Assembly (NCBI RefSeq): GCF_019645815.1
Contig: NZ_CP080997.1
Location: 2,732,880-2,796,879 of the forward strand
Direction: 5' to 3'
DNA: 64,000 nucleotides
Source of the DNA: Mycolicibacter heraklionensis
GTDB lineage: Bacteria; Actinomycetota; Actinomycetes; Mycobacteriales; Mycobacteriaceae
The position numbers were made by a program, and so were the translations under genes. Shown here one piece after another: positions 22,078-31,190 of this stretch. Under the pieces are notes generated by a model. It was not told the DNA's origin. It ran no database searches and saw only the letters and a list, made by a program, of their open reading frames with translations. Each line of letters begins with the position of its first letter. Within the stretch, counting starts at the first letter, position 1.

Positions 22078-22175
22078 CGTCCATGAATATGCTGGCACAA
22101 CCGCGGCCGACAGGCGATACCTCGTTCGGTGTCCCTGGCTGGCGTGCGGCTCGGCTCGACGGGCGCCCTGGCGTC

Positions 22176-23180
22176 TCAGGCGGAGCGGTTGGTCACCGCA
22201 CTCGGTTCGGCGACCAGTGCGAACAGCTCTTCCACCGCCGCGCGGCTGCAGGCCGCGGTACCGGGCGTCATCAGCATGGCGGCGCCTGCCGCGATGCCCA
22301 GCTGCACGGACTTGACCAGCGGCCAGCCCCGGCTCAAGCCGACCGTGATCGCGGCCACCATCGCGTCGCCCGCTCCGACACCGCTGCCGCCCCGCATCCG
22401 CACCGCCGAGAATCGATAGCCTCCCTCGGGAGTGGCAAGCAGCGCGCCGTGCGAGCCCAGCGACACCACCACCGCATGGGCTCGCCGCTGGTCGATGAGT
22501 TGGTAGGCGGCAGCCAGCTGATCAGCCTCGGTGACCAGTTCGCGGTCAACACATTCAGACATCTCGCGCACGCTGGCCTTGAGCAGGAAGACCCCCGACC
22601 GGATGTGGCGCAATCCTCCGCCCGATGTGTCGAGGATCAGCGGTACGTCCAGCTGCCGGCAGAAGTCGGCGACCCGCTGGTAGAAGTCGGCGGGCACGCC
22701 CGGTGGCAGGCTGCCGCTTGCAACGACGAACCGCGCCGAGGTCGCGGCTTCGCGCAGCTCGTCCAGGCACTTCTCCTGTTCGGCGACGGTCAGTCGGGCA
22801 CCGGGAAGAACGAACCGGTATTGCTGCCCGGTGCATTGCTCGTTGACGGTGAAGCTCTCCCGCGTCGCCTCCGCGATCGGGACTCGGCGGAACGGTACGC
22901 CGGCCTCGCCGAGCAATGTGGCCAGCAGACCGCCACTGGGCCCGCCGGCAGCGAACAAGGCGAACACGGGTTCGCCGAGCACGTGCGCGATCCGGGCAAC
23001 GTTGACACCGCCGCCGCCCGGGTCGTAACGCGCGGGTTGACAACGCAACTTCTCCGTCGGCTGCACCCGGTCGATGCTGGTGGTGATATCGAGTGCGGGG
23101 TTCATGGTCAACGTGACGATCGGTGCGGCGTTCGCGGTGGAATCGGCTGGCGTCTTCATGACGTCGGATCCGCCGGTCAT
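22176..23180 (-). CDS. pfkB: PfkB-type sugar kinase (DosR-regulon 6-phosphofructokinase B)
   Basis: 334 residues from the ATG at 23180 (MTGGSDVMKTP); MKTP at 23159 is an alternative. Ribokinase-fold motifs: TLTMNPALDITTSIDRVQPT (substrate end), YDPGGGGVNVARIAHVLG, and the anion-hole/catalytic loop SGVGAGDAMVAAITVGLSRG near residue 285. It closely resembles M. tuberculosis PfkB (Rv2029c), which phosphorylates fructose 6-phosphate and belongs to the dormancy regulon. A near-consensus DosR box with a second box 22 bp away lies about 81-118 nt upstream. The frame stays open 130 codons upstream, but that part overlaps the boxes and has no family similarity. Confidence 0.92.
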   Translation of the reverse strand: MTGGSDVMKTPADSTANAAPIVTLTMNPALDITTSIDRVQPTEKLRCQPARYDPGGGGVNVARIAHVLGEPVFALFAAGGPSGGLLATLLGEAGVPFRRVPIAEATRESFTVNEQCTGQQYRFVLPGARLTVAEQEKCLDELREAATSARFVVASGSLPPGVPADFYQRVADFCRQLDVPLILDTSGGGLRHIRSGVFLLKASVREMSECVDRELVTEADQLAAAYQLIDQRRAHAVVVSLGSHGALLATPEGGYRFSAVRMRGGSGVGAGDAMVAAITVGLSRGWPLVKSVQLGIAAGAAMLMTPGTAACSRAAVEELFALVAEPSAVTNRSA

Positions 23181-23260
23181 CGCCACTTCTTCATGGCGTC
23201 GTCTCCTCTTGCTCGACGACTGATGGCACCGATCCAACCCGCAGACGCCGCAGCACGAAA

Positions 23261-23298
23261 GGGGCCGAAGTCCCGGTTTCGCGGGGCCGTTCGTCGCC
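23261..23298. promoter_or_regulatory. Tandem DosR boxes in the pfkB / protease divergent region
   Basis: GGGGCCGAAGTCCC (23261-23274) reads GGGACTTCGGCCCC on the minus strand, the closest DosR-box match in the window. GGGGCCGTTCGTCGCC (23283-23298) begins exactly 22 bp later, the usual tandem-box spacing. Placed to drive pfkB on the minus strand. Confidence 0.7.
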
Positions 23299-23397
23299 GG
23301 TTGCCGAACGCGACATTCCGTGAATCCTGACGTCGCCCGCGCGCACCGAAGGCTGACGGAAGCCAGCCCAGCTGACGACGAATACCCATACAGCATA

Positions 23398-23425
23398 GGG
23401 GCTTCCGGCCCTCGCCGAGGGCCGG
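23398..23425 (+). promoter_or_regulatory. DosR box overlapping a 9-bp hairpin upstream of the protease
   Basis: GGGGCTTCCGGCCC (23398-23411) matches about 12 of 14 positions of a GGGACTTTCGGCCC box. It overlaps a perfect hairpin CCGGCCCTC-GCC-GAGGGCCGG (23405-23425). The site is 72 bp before the small ORF at 23470 and 134 bp before the protease ATG, so the hairpin may lie in the promoter or the 5' leader. Confidence 0.55.
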
Positions 23426-23469
23426 ACAGGAGAGTCGAATCGGAGGTATCAAGTCCGAAAGGGAGCAAC

Positions 23470-23535
23470 ATGAAGGACATTCCCGCCCGCACACCGCCCC
23501 GGTCGCTGCTACCAGAGCTGTCCGACTCGCCATGA
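23470..23535 (+). CDS. 21-residue ORF coupled to the HtrA-like protease
   Basis: ATG at 23470 with a good ribosome site (AAAGGGAG, 6 nt spacing) encodes MKDIPARTPPRSLLPELSDS and one final P. Its TGA overlaps the protease ATG (ATGA at 23532-23535). The protease itself has no Shine-Dalgarno sequence, so its translation would depend on this ORF. No similarity is recognised. It could be a leader peptide, a small protein or chance. Confidence 0.4.
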   Translation: MKDIPARTPPRSLLPELSDSP

Positions 23536-24695
23536 TCCACATCAGCACCAGACGGCCGGTGGGGCACCATCGCCGATGGAGAACCGTGGCCGGCTCATTG
23601 GTGTTGGCCGCGGCCTCGGCGGCGATCGGTGCGGTCAGCGTGTCGGTCATCGAGCCGGCCGAGCGCCCGCACTGCGACGCCCGCGCATTGCCCGTCGTCG
23701 ATCTCCACGGTTCCGCGCTCGATCAGGCTGCCGCGCGGGCCATACCCAGCATCATCAGGCTCGACACTGACGCCAGCCGGCCGTCGACCGTGGGATCGGG
23801 CATCGTCTTGACCGCCGACGGGTTGATTCTGACCAGCAGCCATGTGTTGCCGGCCCGCACCCGAACCACCGGCCCCGACCCGCTGGTGGCCACATTCGCC
23901 GACGGCCGAACCGTGCCGTTGACCATAGTGGGCACCGACCCGGTGACCGACGTGGCCGTTGTTCGCGCAGAACATGTTTCGGGCCTCTCGCCGATCACAC
24001 TCGGCTCGTCGACTGCCCTGAGGGTCGGGCAGACGGTGGCGGCGGTGGGATCACCCCTGGGGCTGGAAAGTTCTGTGACGCGAGGCGTTATCAGCGCCTT
24101 GCACCGTGCCGTTCCCCTGCTCGTAGACAGCAACGGCCGAACCACTGTCCTTGACACCATCCAGACCGACGCCGCCACCACATTCGGGAGTTCAGGTGGA
24201 GCCTTGATCGACACCAACGGCCGGCTGGTCGGCCTGAACTCGTTGATCGCCCTACCCGGAGTCGGATTCGCTCTGCCCGTCGACCCGGTCATGCGGATCG
24301 CTAACGAGCTGATCAGCAGCGGAACAGCCGCACATGCCTGGCTCGGCGTGCAGGTGAAGACGACCAGTTCCGGAACTCGCGGTGCGGTAGTCATCGCAAC
24401 ATCGCCGCGCAGTCCCGCGGCCGCGGCCGGACTGTATCCGGGCACGGTGATCACCAACATCGACGGCCGGGTGATAACCAACGCCGAGACGCTGGTTGCC
24501 GCGATCATGTCCAAGGCACCGGGCGACATCGTGGCGACCGGCTACGTCGACTCCGCTGGCACGCGGCGAACGCTGGATACCGTTCTCGACTCCGACCTGA
24601 CCACGCGCGCTGCGACGGACACACCGGGAAATCCGCCGGGAATCTCCGCACTGGGCCAAGGCATGTCCCGTCGACAGCCACCCTGGTCCGCTTAG
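23532..24695 (+). CDS. HtrA/DegP-like secreted or membrane-anchored serine protease with PDZ domain
   Basis: 387 residues. A signal anchor lies at ~18-40 (VAGSLVLAAASAAIGAVSVS), so the protease acts outside the membrane. The trypsin-like domain keeps the triad: His in LTSSHVLPA (~102), Asp in DPVTDVAVV (~140) and Ser in TTFGSSGGALID (~220; the usual family form is GNSGG). A PDZ domain follows (HAWLGVQVKTTSSG to PGDIVATGYVD, ~280-360). It resembles PepA/HtrA-type mycobacterial proteases. A DosR box at 23398 and the neighbouring genes point to hypoxic induction; I do not recall this gene in the M. tuberculosis DosR regulon. Confidence 0.85.
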   Translation: MIHISTRRPVGHHRRWRTVAGSLVLAAASAAIGAVSVSVIEPAERPHCDARALPVVDLHGSALDQAAARAIPSIIRLDTDASRPSTVGSGIVLTADGLILTSSHVLPARTRTTGPDPLVATFADGRTVPLTIVGTDPVTDVAVVRAEHVSGLSPITLGSSTALRVGQTVAAVGSPLGLESSVTRGVISALHRAVPLLVDSNGRTTVLDTIQTDAATTFGSSGGALIDTNGRLVGLNSLIALPGVGFALPVDPVMRIANELISSGTAAHAWLGVQVKTTSSGTRGAVVIATSPRSPAAAAGLYPGTVITNIDGRVITNAETLVAAIMSKAPGDIVATGYVDSAGTRRTLDTVLDSDLTTRAATDTPGNPPGISALGQGMSRRQPPWSA

Positions 24696-24732
24696 CCTTC
24701 TCCGCGGCCGAAACACAGCCCGCGCGTCGCGA

Positions 24733-25869
24733 TTACCCCAGACCCACCTGTTTGACGTCGGCACGGCGCAACCGGCCGAAGTTGTAGTACGCCGCGCACG
24801 CGCCCTCCGGGGACACCATGCACGTCCCGATCGGGGTCTGCGGGGTACACGCCGTACCGAACACCTTGCACTCCCAGGGCTTGAGCACCCCCTTGAGGAC
24901 CTCACCGCACTGGCACGCCTTCGGGTCGGCAACCCGGATCCCCGGCATCGAGTAACGCACCTCCGCATCGAAGTCGGCGAAGTCGTCAGCCAGCCGAAGG
25001 GCGCTTTGCGCGATGAATCCCAGACCCCGCCATTCGAAATGCGGGCGTAACGCGAACACCTTCGCCATCAATGCCAGAGCGGCCGGGTTGCCGCCGCGAC
25101 GAACGACCCGTGCGTACTGGTTCTCGATCTCGCAGCGTCCCTCCCGCAGCTGGGTGAGCAGCATGGCCACCGCAGACAGAATGTCCAGCGGCTCGAACCC
25201 GGTGATCACCAAGGGTTTTCGATAGACTTCCGATACGAATCGGTAGGGCCTGTCCCCCACCACCGTCGACACGTGACCGGGTCCGATGAATCCGGACAGC
25301 CGAAGGTCCGGCGACTCCAGAATCGCTTTGATCGGCGGGACGATCATCACATGGTTGCAGTACACGCTGAAATTGGTCAGGCCCAGTTCCCGGGCCCGCA
25401 TCAGGGTCACCGCTGTCGACGGCGCGGTGGTCTCGAAGCCGATCGCGAAGAACACCACCTGCTTGTGTGGTTGGTTCACCGCGATCTTCAGTGCGTCCAG
25501 CGGCGAGTAGACGAACCGCACGTCGGCACCGCGGGCTTTGGCGTCCAGCAAACAGCCGTTCGAGCCGGGCACCCGCATCATGTCGCCGAAGCAGGTGAAG
25601 ATCACATCGGGTTGCCCCGCCAGCCAGATGGCGTCGTCGACGCGGCCCATCGGAATCACACAGACCGGGCAGCCGGGCCCGTGAACGAGTTCGACGTTTC
25701 GCGGCAGCAGTCGTTCGATGCCGTGCCGGTAGATGCTGTGGGTATGTCCGCCGCAGATCTCCATGAACTTGTGCGGCGGGCCGGCCGCGCTGTCGCCGGC
25801 CAGCTTCTCGATGGCGACCAACAGTTTGCGGGCCGCGCCCGGGTCCCGGAATTCCTCGACGAATTTCAC
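24733..25869 (-). CDS. hypD: [NiFe]-hydrogenase maturation protein HypD
   Basis: 378 residues, GTG start, 13 nt after hypC. HypD with HypC is the scaffold on which the Fe(CN)2CO group is assembled. Conserved motifs: KFMEICGGHTHSIYRHG (residues ~34-50), HGPGCPVCVIP (~64-74), FFAIGFETTAPST, and the C-terminal cysteine region CQCGEVLKGVLKP and GTACTPQTPIGTCMVSPEGAC that ligates a 4Fe-4S cluster. Last gene of the hypF-SIS/HypC-SIS-hypE-hypC-hypD operon. Confidence 0.96.
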   Translation of the reverse strand: MKFVEEFRDPGAARKLLVAIEKLAGDSAAGPPHKFMEICGGHTHSIYRHGIERLLPRNVELVHGPGCPVCVIPMGRVDDAIWLAGQPDVIFTCFGDMMRVPGSNGCLLDAKARGADVRFVYSPLDALKIAVNQPHKQVVFFAIGFETTAPSTAVTLMRARELGLTNFSVYCNHVMIVPPIKAILESPDLRLSGFIGPGHVSTVVGDRPYRFVSEVYRKPLVITGFEPLDILSAVAMLLTQLREGRCEIENQYARVVRRGGNPAALALMAKVFALRPHFEWRGLGFIAQSALRLADDFADFDAEVRYSMPGIRVADPKACQCGEVLKGVLKPWECKVFGTACTPQTPIGTCMVSPEGACAAYYNFGRLRRADVKQVGLG

Positions 25870-25882
25870 TGCGGGTCCCCTG

Positions 25883-26155
25883 TCACACGATCGAGGTGGA
25901 GTCGAAGCCGTCCACTTCGGCGGCGTAGGCGTCCCCGAGTTGCCGCAAGGCCTCCAGCGTCAGCAGCGCCTCGGCCTCGTCGATTCTGGCCATCGCGAAG
26001 CCAACGTGCACCAGCACCCAGTCGCCGGTGGTGGGCAAGTCGCCTTCCAACAGCCGCACGCTGATGACGCGCCGCACCCCGTTGACGTCGATCTGGGCCA
26101 AATAGCCTTCCGGGTCGACTATTTCGGTGATCTGACCTGGAATACCGAGACACAT
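25883..26155 (-). CDS. hypC: [NiFe]-hydrogenase maturation chaperone HypC
   Basis: 90 residues starting MCLGIPGQITEI, with the essential N-terminal Cys2 of the HypC/HupF family, and a strong ribosome site AGGAGGT 9 nt upstream of the ATG at 26155. A longer in-frame start inside hypE is rejected because Cys2 must be N-terminal. HypC carries the iron ligand complex from HypD to the large subunit. The gene lies 19 nt after hypE. Confidence 0.95.
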   Translation of the reverse strand: MCLGIPGQITEIVDPEGYLAQIDVNGVRRVISVRLLEGDLPTTGDWVLVHVGFAMARIDEAEALLTLEALRQLGDAYAAEVDGFDSTSIV

Positions 26156-26174
26156 TCGGCGGTACCTCCTGACC

Positions 26175-27287
26175 TCAGCAGATTCTGGGCAGCGGGTCGC
26201 CGACCAGCATGTCGACGATGCGGCGACCGCCGAATCCGGTTTGCACCATGACGGTTTCGGCGGGTTCGGCGACGATCTCGCCGATCTGCGCGGCATCGGC
26301 ACCGAGCGGATGCGACCGCAACGCCGCCAGCGCATCCTCGGCCTGTTCCGGTGCTACCACCGCGAGGAGCTTGCCCTCGTTGGCGACGTAGAGCGGGTCG
26401 ATGCCCAGCAGCTCGCACGCACCCATGACCATGGGGTGCACGGGCAGTCGGTCGTCCTCGAGCAATACGGCCAGCCCGCATGCCTGCGCCAGTTCGTTGC
26501 ACACGGTGCCCACCCCGCCGCGGGTCGGGTCGCGCAGCCAGCGCGTCGACGGTGCGGCGGACATCAGCAACTCCACCAGCGGGCTCACCGAGGCCGAGTC
26601 GGAGTTCACGTCGGCGTCGATGTCCAGATCTCCCCTGGCCAGCATCACGGCCACGCCGTGATCGCCCATGGCTCCCGACAGCAAGACCTGGTCGCCCACT
26701 CGGACCGACTGAGCCGACAGTGCACGCCCGGCCGGAATGATGCCCAGCCCGGTCGTGGTGATGAACATCCCATCCGCCGCGCCCTTGGGTACCACTTTGG
26801 TGTCGCCGGTCACGATCTGTACGCCCGCAGCCGCGGCAGCCTCCGCCATGTCGGCCACGGTCGCCTTCAGCTCGATGATCGGCAATCCTTCTTCGAGCAC
26901 AAACGCCGCCGCGATCCATCGCGGCACCGCACCGGAGACCGCCAGATCGTTGGCGGTGCCGTGTACCGCAAGCGCACCGAGAGATCCGCCGGGAAACCGC
27001 CTGGGTTGCACCACAAACGAGTCGGTCGTCAATACCACCTGTTCGCCGCCGGGCAGGGTGATCGCCGCCCCGTCCCCCAGCGGCTCCAGCAGGGGGTTGC
27101 CGAACGCCTCCAGGAACACGGCTTCGACCAGCGCAGCCGACGCCTTGCCGCCGGCACCGTGTGCCAGGGTGACATGCTCGTCGAGCAGTCGGGGTCGCCG
27201 TCTGCGAAATGATTCGATTCGCTCGATCACCTCGCGCTCGGTGAACTTCGGCCCCGCCGGGTTGTACTCGTCTGTCGACCCGCTCAT
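26175..27287 (-). CDS. hypE: [NiFe]-hydrogenase maturation protein HypE
   Basis: 370 residues from the ATG at 27287 (MSGSTDEYNPAGP). It has the PurM-like ATP-binding fold (VTLAHGAGGKASAALVE, LTTDSFVVQP, GDTKVVPKGAADG) and ends PLPRIC; the C-terminal Cys is the residue that HypE converts to thiocyanate using carbamoyl from HypF. The ATG shares one base with the stop of the SIS gene (TGATG), so the two are coupled. Confidence 0.95.
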   Translation of the reverse strand: MSGSTDEYNPAGPKFTEREVIERIESFRRRRPRLLDEHVTLAHGAGGKASAALVEAVFLEAFGNPLLEPLGDGAAITLPGGEQVVLTTDSFVVQPRRFPGGSLGALAVHGTANDLAVSGAVPRWIAAAFVLEEGLPIIELKATVADMAEAAAAAGVQIVTGDTKVVPKGAADGMFITTTGLGIIPAGRALSAQSVRVGDQVLLSGAMGDHGVAVMLARGDLDIDADVNSDSASVSPLVELLMSAAPSTRWLRDPTRGGVGTVCNELAQACGLAVLLEDDRLPVHPMVMGACELLGIDPLYVANEGKLLAVVAPEQAEDALAALRSHPLGADAAQIGEIVAEPAETVMVQTGFGGRRIVDMLVGDPLPRIC

Positions 27288-27949
27288 CAGCAGACCAGCC
27301 TTTTCACCTCGGACCGACGTTGCACGGCCGACCACAGCTGGTAGCCCAAGAACCCTTGCGCCTCCTGGATGCGGTGCACGCTCTGGGACCGGACCACGAA
27401 GCAGGCGTCCACATCGGGGTTGTCGGCGAACGCGCCCCCGGCGTAGCCGGCGAAGCTGACCGTGTACATGCCACGGCGATGAGCCTCGGCCAGCGCGGTG
27501 AGCAGATTCGGCGAGTTTCCGCTGGTGGACAATGCGACACCGATGTCGCCCGGCCGGCCGCGAGCGATCAGCTGCCTGGCGAACACCAACGCAAAACCCA
27601 CATCGTTGGCCAGTGCGGTCAACGCGGCCTGATCAGCGGCCAACGTCCATGCCGGAAGCGGCTTCCCCAGTGGCGGCCTGGCGAACAATGCCGCCAAAGT
27701 CGCGGAATCGGTGCAGCTTCCGCCGTTGCCGAAGGTGAACAATCGGCCTCCCGCGCCGAACCGGCGAGCCATCTCGGCGCTCGCGCTCGTGAGAAGTTCT
27801 GCGTTGGCATCGACAGTCGCGCGCCGCAAGTCCAGGCTTTCCGCTGCCTTGGCCCTCGCCGAGCGGGCCAGGTCGGCAAGCAACGCGAGCGGGTCCTGCT
27901 CCTTTTCGTCGATGAACGGGTACAGGAAGTCGGTGGGCTCGCCGGTCAT
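27287..27949 (-). CDS. SIS-domain protein (GmhA-like) inside the hyp operon
   Basis: 220 residues, one SIS (sugar isomerase) domain. Phosphoheptose-isomerase-like motifs are FTFGNGGSCTDSATLAALF (residues ~70-88, Cys where GmhA usually has Ala) and ALSTSGNSPNLLTALAEAHR (~140-159). GmhA makes sedoheptulose into heptose phosphate, a pathway not expected in a hydrogenase operon. Coupled by overlap to genes on both sides (4 nt with the SIS-HypC gene, 1 nt with hypE), so it belongs functionally with maturation. I recall similar SIS genes near actinobacterial hydrogenases, with no known role. It also has several surface cysteines including a C-terminal VC. Confidence 0.8.
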   Translation of the reverse strand: MTGEPTDFLYPFIDEKEQDPLALLADLARSARAKAAESLDLRRATVDANAELLTSASAEMARRFGAGGRLFTFGNGGSCTDSATLAALFARPPLGKPLPAWTLAADQAALTALANDVGFALVFARQLIARGRPGDIGVALSTSGNSPNLLTALAEAHRRGMYTVSFAGYAGGAFADNPDVDACFVVRSQSVHRIQEAQGFLGYQLWSAVQRRSEVKRLVC

Positions 27950-28677
27950 CGGTTCCGCTCCATGTCCTCGCCGTCGGCCAAGCCGATGAGCGTGCCCGCA
28001 TGCACCAGCACCAGGTCACCCGGCACAAGCGGGGCGACGAGCGCGGAATCGGCCGTCTCGATGCCCGCGGCGGTGCGCACGGTGGCGGTGCCGTCGGCCG
28101 CCTCGGAAACCACCTCACCGAGGCGGCCCTGGTCACTGCAGGTGACGCAGACGGCGGCGGTGCCTGCCGTGGACTTCAACACCCCGGGGTGCTCGAAACA
28201 GACGTGGGTCAATTCCCACAGCAGGTGGTACAGCAGAACGAAACTGCCGTTCGTCGGCGCACTGGGGTCCGGATCCTCCAGCCACAGCACATGATCGGCG
28301 GCGCCGGCGGGTGGCCGGGTCCCGCTGCCGATCCAGACGGTCGTCACCCCCCACGCCGGGGCGCGCCGCATCACCGACAGCACCTCGGCACAGTCGGCGT
28401 CGGCCACCGCGATCACGATGTCGCCCGTACTGACCGAGAGTCGCACCTGATCCACCAGGTCGGGTCCGGTCAGCGCGACGGCCGGCAATGCACGCTTTCC
28501 CATGATCACCGGGTGGACGAATTCGACCGCGATGTGCGCGGCATGCGGCTCCCAGGTCGGTGCGGTAGCCCACAAGGTGGCACCCGCCGCGAACCGTTTG
28601 GCCAGGTCGAGCGCGGTGGCGGCCAGGTCGGTCGCAAGATCGGGGTCAAATCCGGGGTCCGTGTCGGCAACGGTCAT
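27946..28677 (-). CDS. SIS-like domain fused to a HypC/HupF-like domain
   Basis: 243 residues. Residues 1-~165 resemble a degenerate SIS domain (HPVIMGKRALPAVAL, IVIAVADADCAEVLSVMRR, WGVTTVWIGSG) without the GNGGS loop. Residues ~175-243 match the HypC/HupF beta-barrel (VCVTCSDQGRLGEVV to VPGDLVLVHAGTLIGLAD). True HypC needs an N-terminal Cys after Met removal; here the equivalent Cys is internal, so this copy cannot use an N-terminal amine. Its start shares a base with the hypF stop and its end overlaps the SIS gene by 4 nt. Likely an accessory assembly factor; the biochemical role is unknown. Confidence 0.75.
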   Translation of the reverse strand: MTVADTDPGFDPDLATDLAATALDLAKRFAAGATLWATAPTWEPHAAHIAVEFVHPVIMGKRALPAVALTGPDLVDQVRLSVSTGDIVIAVADADCAEVLSVMRRAPAWGVTTVWIGSGTRPPAGAADHVLWLEDPDPSAPTNGSFVLLYHLLWELTHVCFEHPGVLKSTAGTAAVCVTCSDQGRLGEVVSEAADGTATVRTAAGIETADSALVAPLVPGDLVLVHAGTLIGLADGEDMERNR

Positions 28678-31034
28678 CAGCGGCGCTCCGCGCGATCGGA
28701 TTGCTCGGCCAGCGCGGTCAGCACCGACACCGCCGCCTGACCGAGCGCCAGACCGCCGTCATTGGGTGGGACCGTATGGTGCGTCAGCACCTCGAAGCCC
28801 GCCTGCTGCAGCCGTCGCCGGCAGGCGCGCAGCAGCAGCGCGTTCTGGAATACGCCGCCGGTGAGACCCACCGCCCGCACCGCCCCGGCAACCCGGTTGA
28901 CGGTCTCGACGACGGCTTCGACCACAGCCTCGTGGAATGCCGCCGCCAGCGCCGCCGGGGCGGATCCGTCGCGTAACGCCGCCACCAGGGCCCGCACCAT
29001 CCCGGTGGGGTCGATCACCCCGTCGGGGCGCACCACCAACCGCAGTGCGATCCGCTCCCCGGAACCACCGGCCGATTCGGCCAGCGCTTCGAGTTCTATA
29101 GCGGCCTGCGCTTCGTATTCGATGCGCTGGCGGACGCCCAGCAGTGAGGCCACCGAGTCGAACAACCGGCCCATGCTCGAACACGGCACGCAACCCGTTC
29201 CGCCGGCCAACTGAGACCGGACAGCCCGCAATTCGGCAGGGGTGCACGCCATTGTCGGCGGCAGATCCGCAGTCCAGTCGACTCCGGCGACCCAGAGTTG
29301 GGCCAGCGCCATCCGCCACGGATTGCGCACGGCCGCGTCGCCGCCCGCCAGCGGCACCGGTAGCAGATGGGCGACCCGGGTGAACCGGTGGCTGTCGGGG
29401 CCGAGCGCGAGAATCTCCCCGCCCCAGATCGTGCCGTCGGTGCCATAGCCGGTGCCGTCGAAGCAGACTCCGATGATCGGCTGGCCGAGTCGCCCATGTT
29501 CTGCCAGCAGCGCCACCACATGCGCATGGTGATGCTGAACCAGGTCGAGGGGACGATCACCGGCATGGCGTTCGGCCCAACCGCGGGTCCGGTACCCCGG
29601 GTGCAGGTCGGCGGCCAGTCGCACCGGTCGGTGCCGGGTTGCTGCCAGTCGGCCGGCCGCACGTTCGAAGGCGCGCAGTGTCTCGTAGCCGGCCATGTCG
29701 CCGATGTGACCGGACATGAATGCCCGCGCACCGTCGGTTTGGCAAAACGTGTTCTTCAGTTCGCCGCCCACCGCCAGCACCGGCGGGCCGTCACACGGCA
29801 GGTTGACGGGCAATGGCGCATACCCGCGGGATCGGCGGACGGGTAGTTCCCGACCGTCCACGACACGCACCACCGAGTCGTCACACGGCTGCTCGATCGG
29901 CCGGTCGTGGGTCAGCAGTGCGTCACAGAGCGGCGGGATGCGTTGCTCGGCATCGTCATCGGTGAAGCAGATGGGTTCCCCAGAACGGTTGGCGCTGGTC
30001 AATACCAGCGCGTCGGGGGCCGGTGCGCCCGCACCCGGGACCGGGGCGAGCAGCAAATGGTGGATCGGCGAATACGGCAGCATCAGTCCGAGCAGCGGGC
30101 TACCGGGCGCGACGGCGTCGGCGATCGGCGCCGCTGCGCGCCGGCGCAGCAAGACGATGGGCCGGGCGGGGCCGCCGAGCACGGCTGCCTCGTCGTCGTC
30201 GACGAACGCATAGCGACGGGCGGCCTCGAGATCACGGACGAGCATCGCAAAGGGTTTGGCATTGCGTGATTTTCGGGTTCGTAGTGCTCCGACCGCTGCC
30301 TGGTCGTCGACGGCGCCGGCCAGGTGATATCCGCCGATCCCCTTGATCGCAACGACAGCACCATCGGCCAGTGCCCGCTGGGCTGCGGCCAGCGCGGCGT
30401 CGGACCCGTCCAGTCGGCCGGTGGCCGAGCGGAACCACAACGCAGGTCCGCAGTCCGGACAGGCGATGGGCTGGGCGTGGAAGCGGCGATCGGCGGGATC
30501 GTGGTATTCGACGGAGCATTGCCGGCACATGGCGAAACCCGCCATAGCGGTGGACTGCCGGTCGTAGGGCAGTGCGCGGATGATGGTGAACCGCGGGCCG
30601 CAGTTGGTACAGGTCACGAAGGGGTGCCGGTATCGCCGGTTGCGCGGGTCGAACAGGTCCGCCAGGCACGCATCGCACGTTGCGGTATCGGGCGGGATCG
30701 GAGAGGTGGATCCGGCCGCCACCCTGCTGTCCACGATCGCGAAGCCGTTGCCGCCCGCCGGGTCGACCGCCATCTCCGCGGCGGACACCGTGCAGATTCG
30801 GGCCAGCGGCGGCGCCTCCTGGCGCAACCGGGTGTCGAACTGATCGAGACGCGCGCGATCACCCTGGGCCTCGATGAAGACCGCGCCCGACTCGTTGCCG
30901 ACGAATCCGGCCAGCCCCAACTCGCTGGCGATCCGGTGCACGAACGGACGGAATCCGACGCCCTGAACCACGCCGGTCACGGCGAACCTGAGGCGCACCG
31001 GATCGGTTCGCGACGGAAGCGAGACGTTGGGCAT
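28677..31034 (-). CDS. hypF: [NiFe]-hydrogenase maturation carbamoyltransferase HypF
   Basis: 785 residues, full length. Order: acylphosphatase domain ([18 protein letters not shown], ~18-35), zinc-finger pair ([11 protein letters not shown] and [17 protein letters not shown] and CPDCGP), YrdC-like nucleotidyl domain ([16 protein letters not shown], ~230) and Kae1-like C-terminal domain ([45 protein letters not shown]). HypF makes carbamoyl adenylate and passes the group to HypE as the CN- precursor. AGGAGG lies close before the ATG. First gene of the minus-strand hyp operon, divergent from hypA. Confidence 0.97.
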   Translation of the reverse strand: MPNVSLPSRTDPVRLRFAVTGVVQGVGFRPFVHRIASELGLAGFVGNESGAVFIEAQGDRARLDQFDTRLRQEAPPLARICTVSAAEMAVDPAGGNGFAIVDSRVAAGSTSPIPPDTATCDACLADLFDPRNRRYRHPFVTCTNCGPRFTIIRALPYDRQSTAMAGFAMCRQCSVEYHDPADRRFHAQPIACPDCGPALWFRSATGRLDGSDAALAAAQRALADGAVVAIKGIGGYHLAGAVDDQAAVGALRTRKSRNAKPFAMLVRDLEAARRYAFVDDDEAAVLGGPARPIVLLRRRAAAPIADAVAPGSPLLGLMLPYSPIHHLLLAPVPGAGAPAPDALVLTSANRSGEPICFTDDDAEQRIPPLCDALLTHDRPIEQPCDDSVVRVVDGRELPVRRSRGYAPLPVNLPCDGPPVLAVGGELKNTFCQTDGARAFMSGHIGDMAGYETLRAFERAAGRLAATRHRPVRLAADLHPGYRTRGWAERHAGDRPLDLVQHHHAHVVALLAEHGRLGQPIIGVCFDGTGYGTDGTIWGGEILALGPDSHRFTRVAHLLPVPLAGGDAAVRNPWRMALAQLWVAGVDWTADLPPTMACTPAELRAVRSQLAGGTGCVPCSSMGRLFDSVASLLGVRQRIEYEAQAAIELEALAESAGGSGERIALRLVVRPDGVIDPTGMVRALVAALRDGSAPAALAAAFHEAVVEAVVETVNRVAGAVRAVGLTGGVFQNALLLRACRRRLQQAGFEVLTHHTVPPNDGGLALGQAAVSVLTALAEQSDRAERR

Positions 31035-31190
31035 GCCAACCTCCTACCGACTGACAGCGCGCCCGGTAGCTCGAAAGTCCGATTCTAGGCGTGTGGCGAC
31101 CACCGCGCTGCCCGGATTCGCAGGTCTACCGCCCATGGCGGTGTGGGTGTACAACGGTGTCCATGGCCGCAGGGAAGCCGACCCGTCGCC

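Noticed and set aside
22083..23330. 415-codon plus-strand frame opposite pfkB
   Set aside because: Antisense shadow of pfkB; the pfkB protein has clear ribokinase motifs.
31069..31082. DosR-like half-site GCTCGAAAGTCCGA between hypF and hypA
   Set aside because: Only one half resembles GGACTTTCGAGC and there is no second box at 22 bp; too weak to list as a site.
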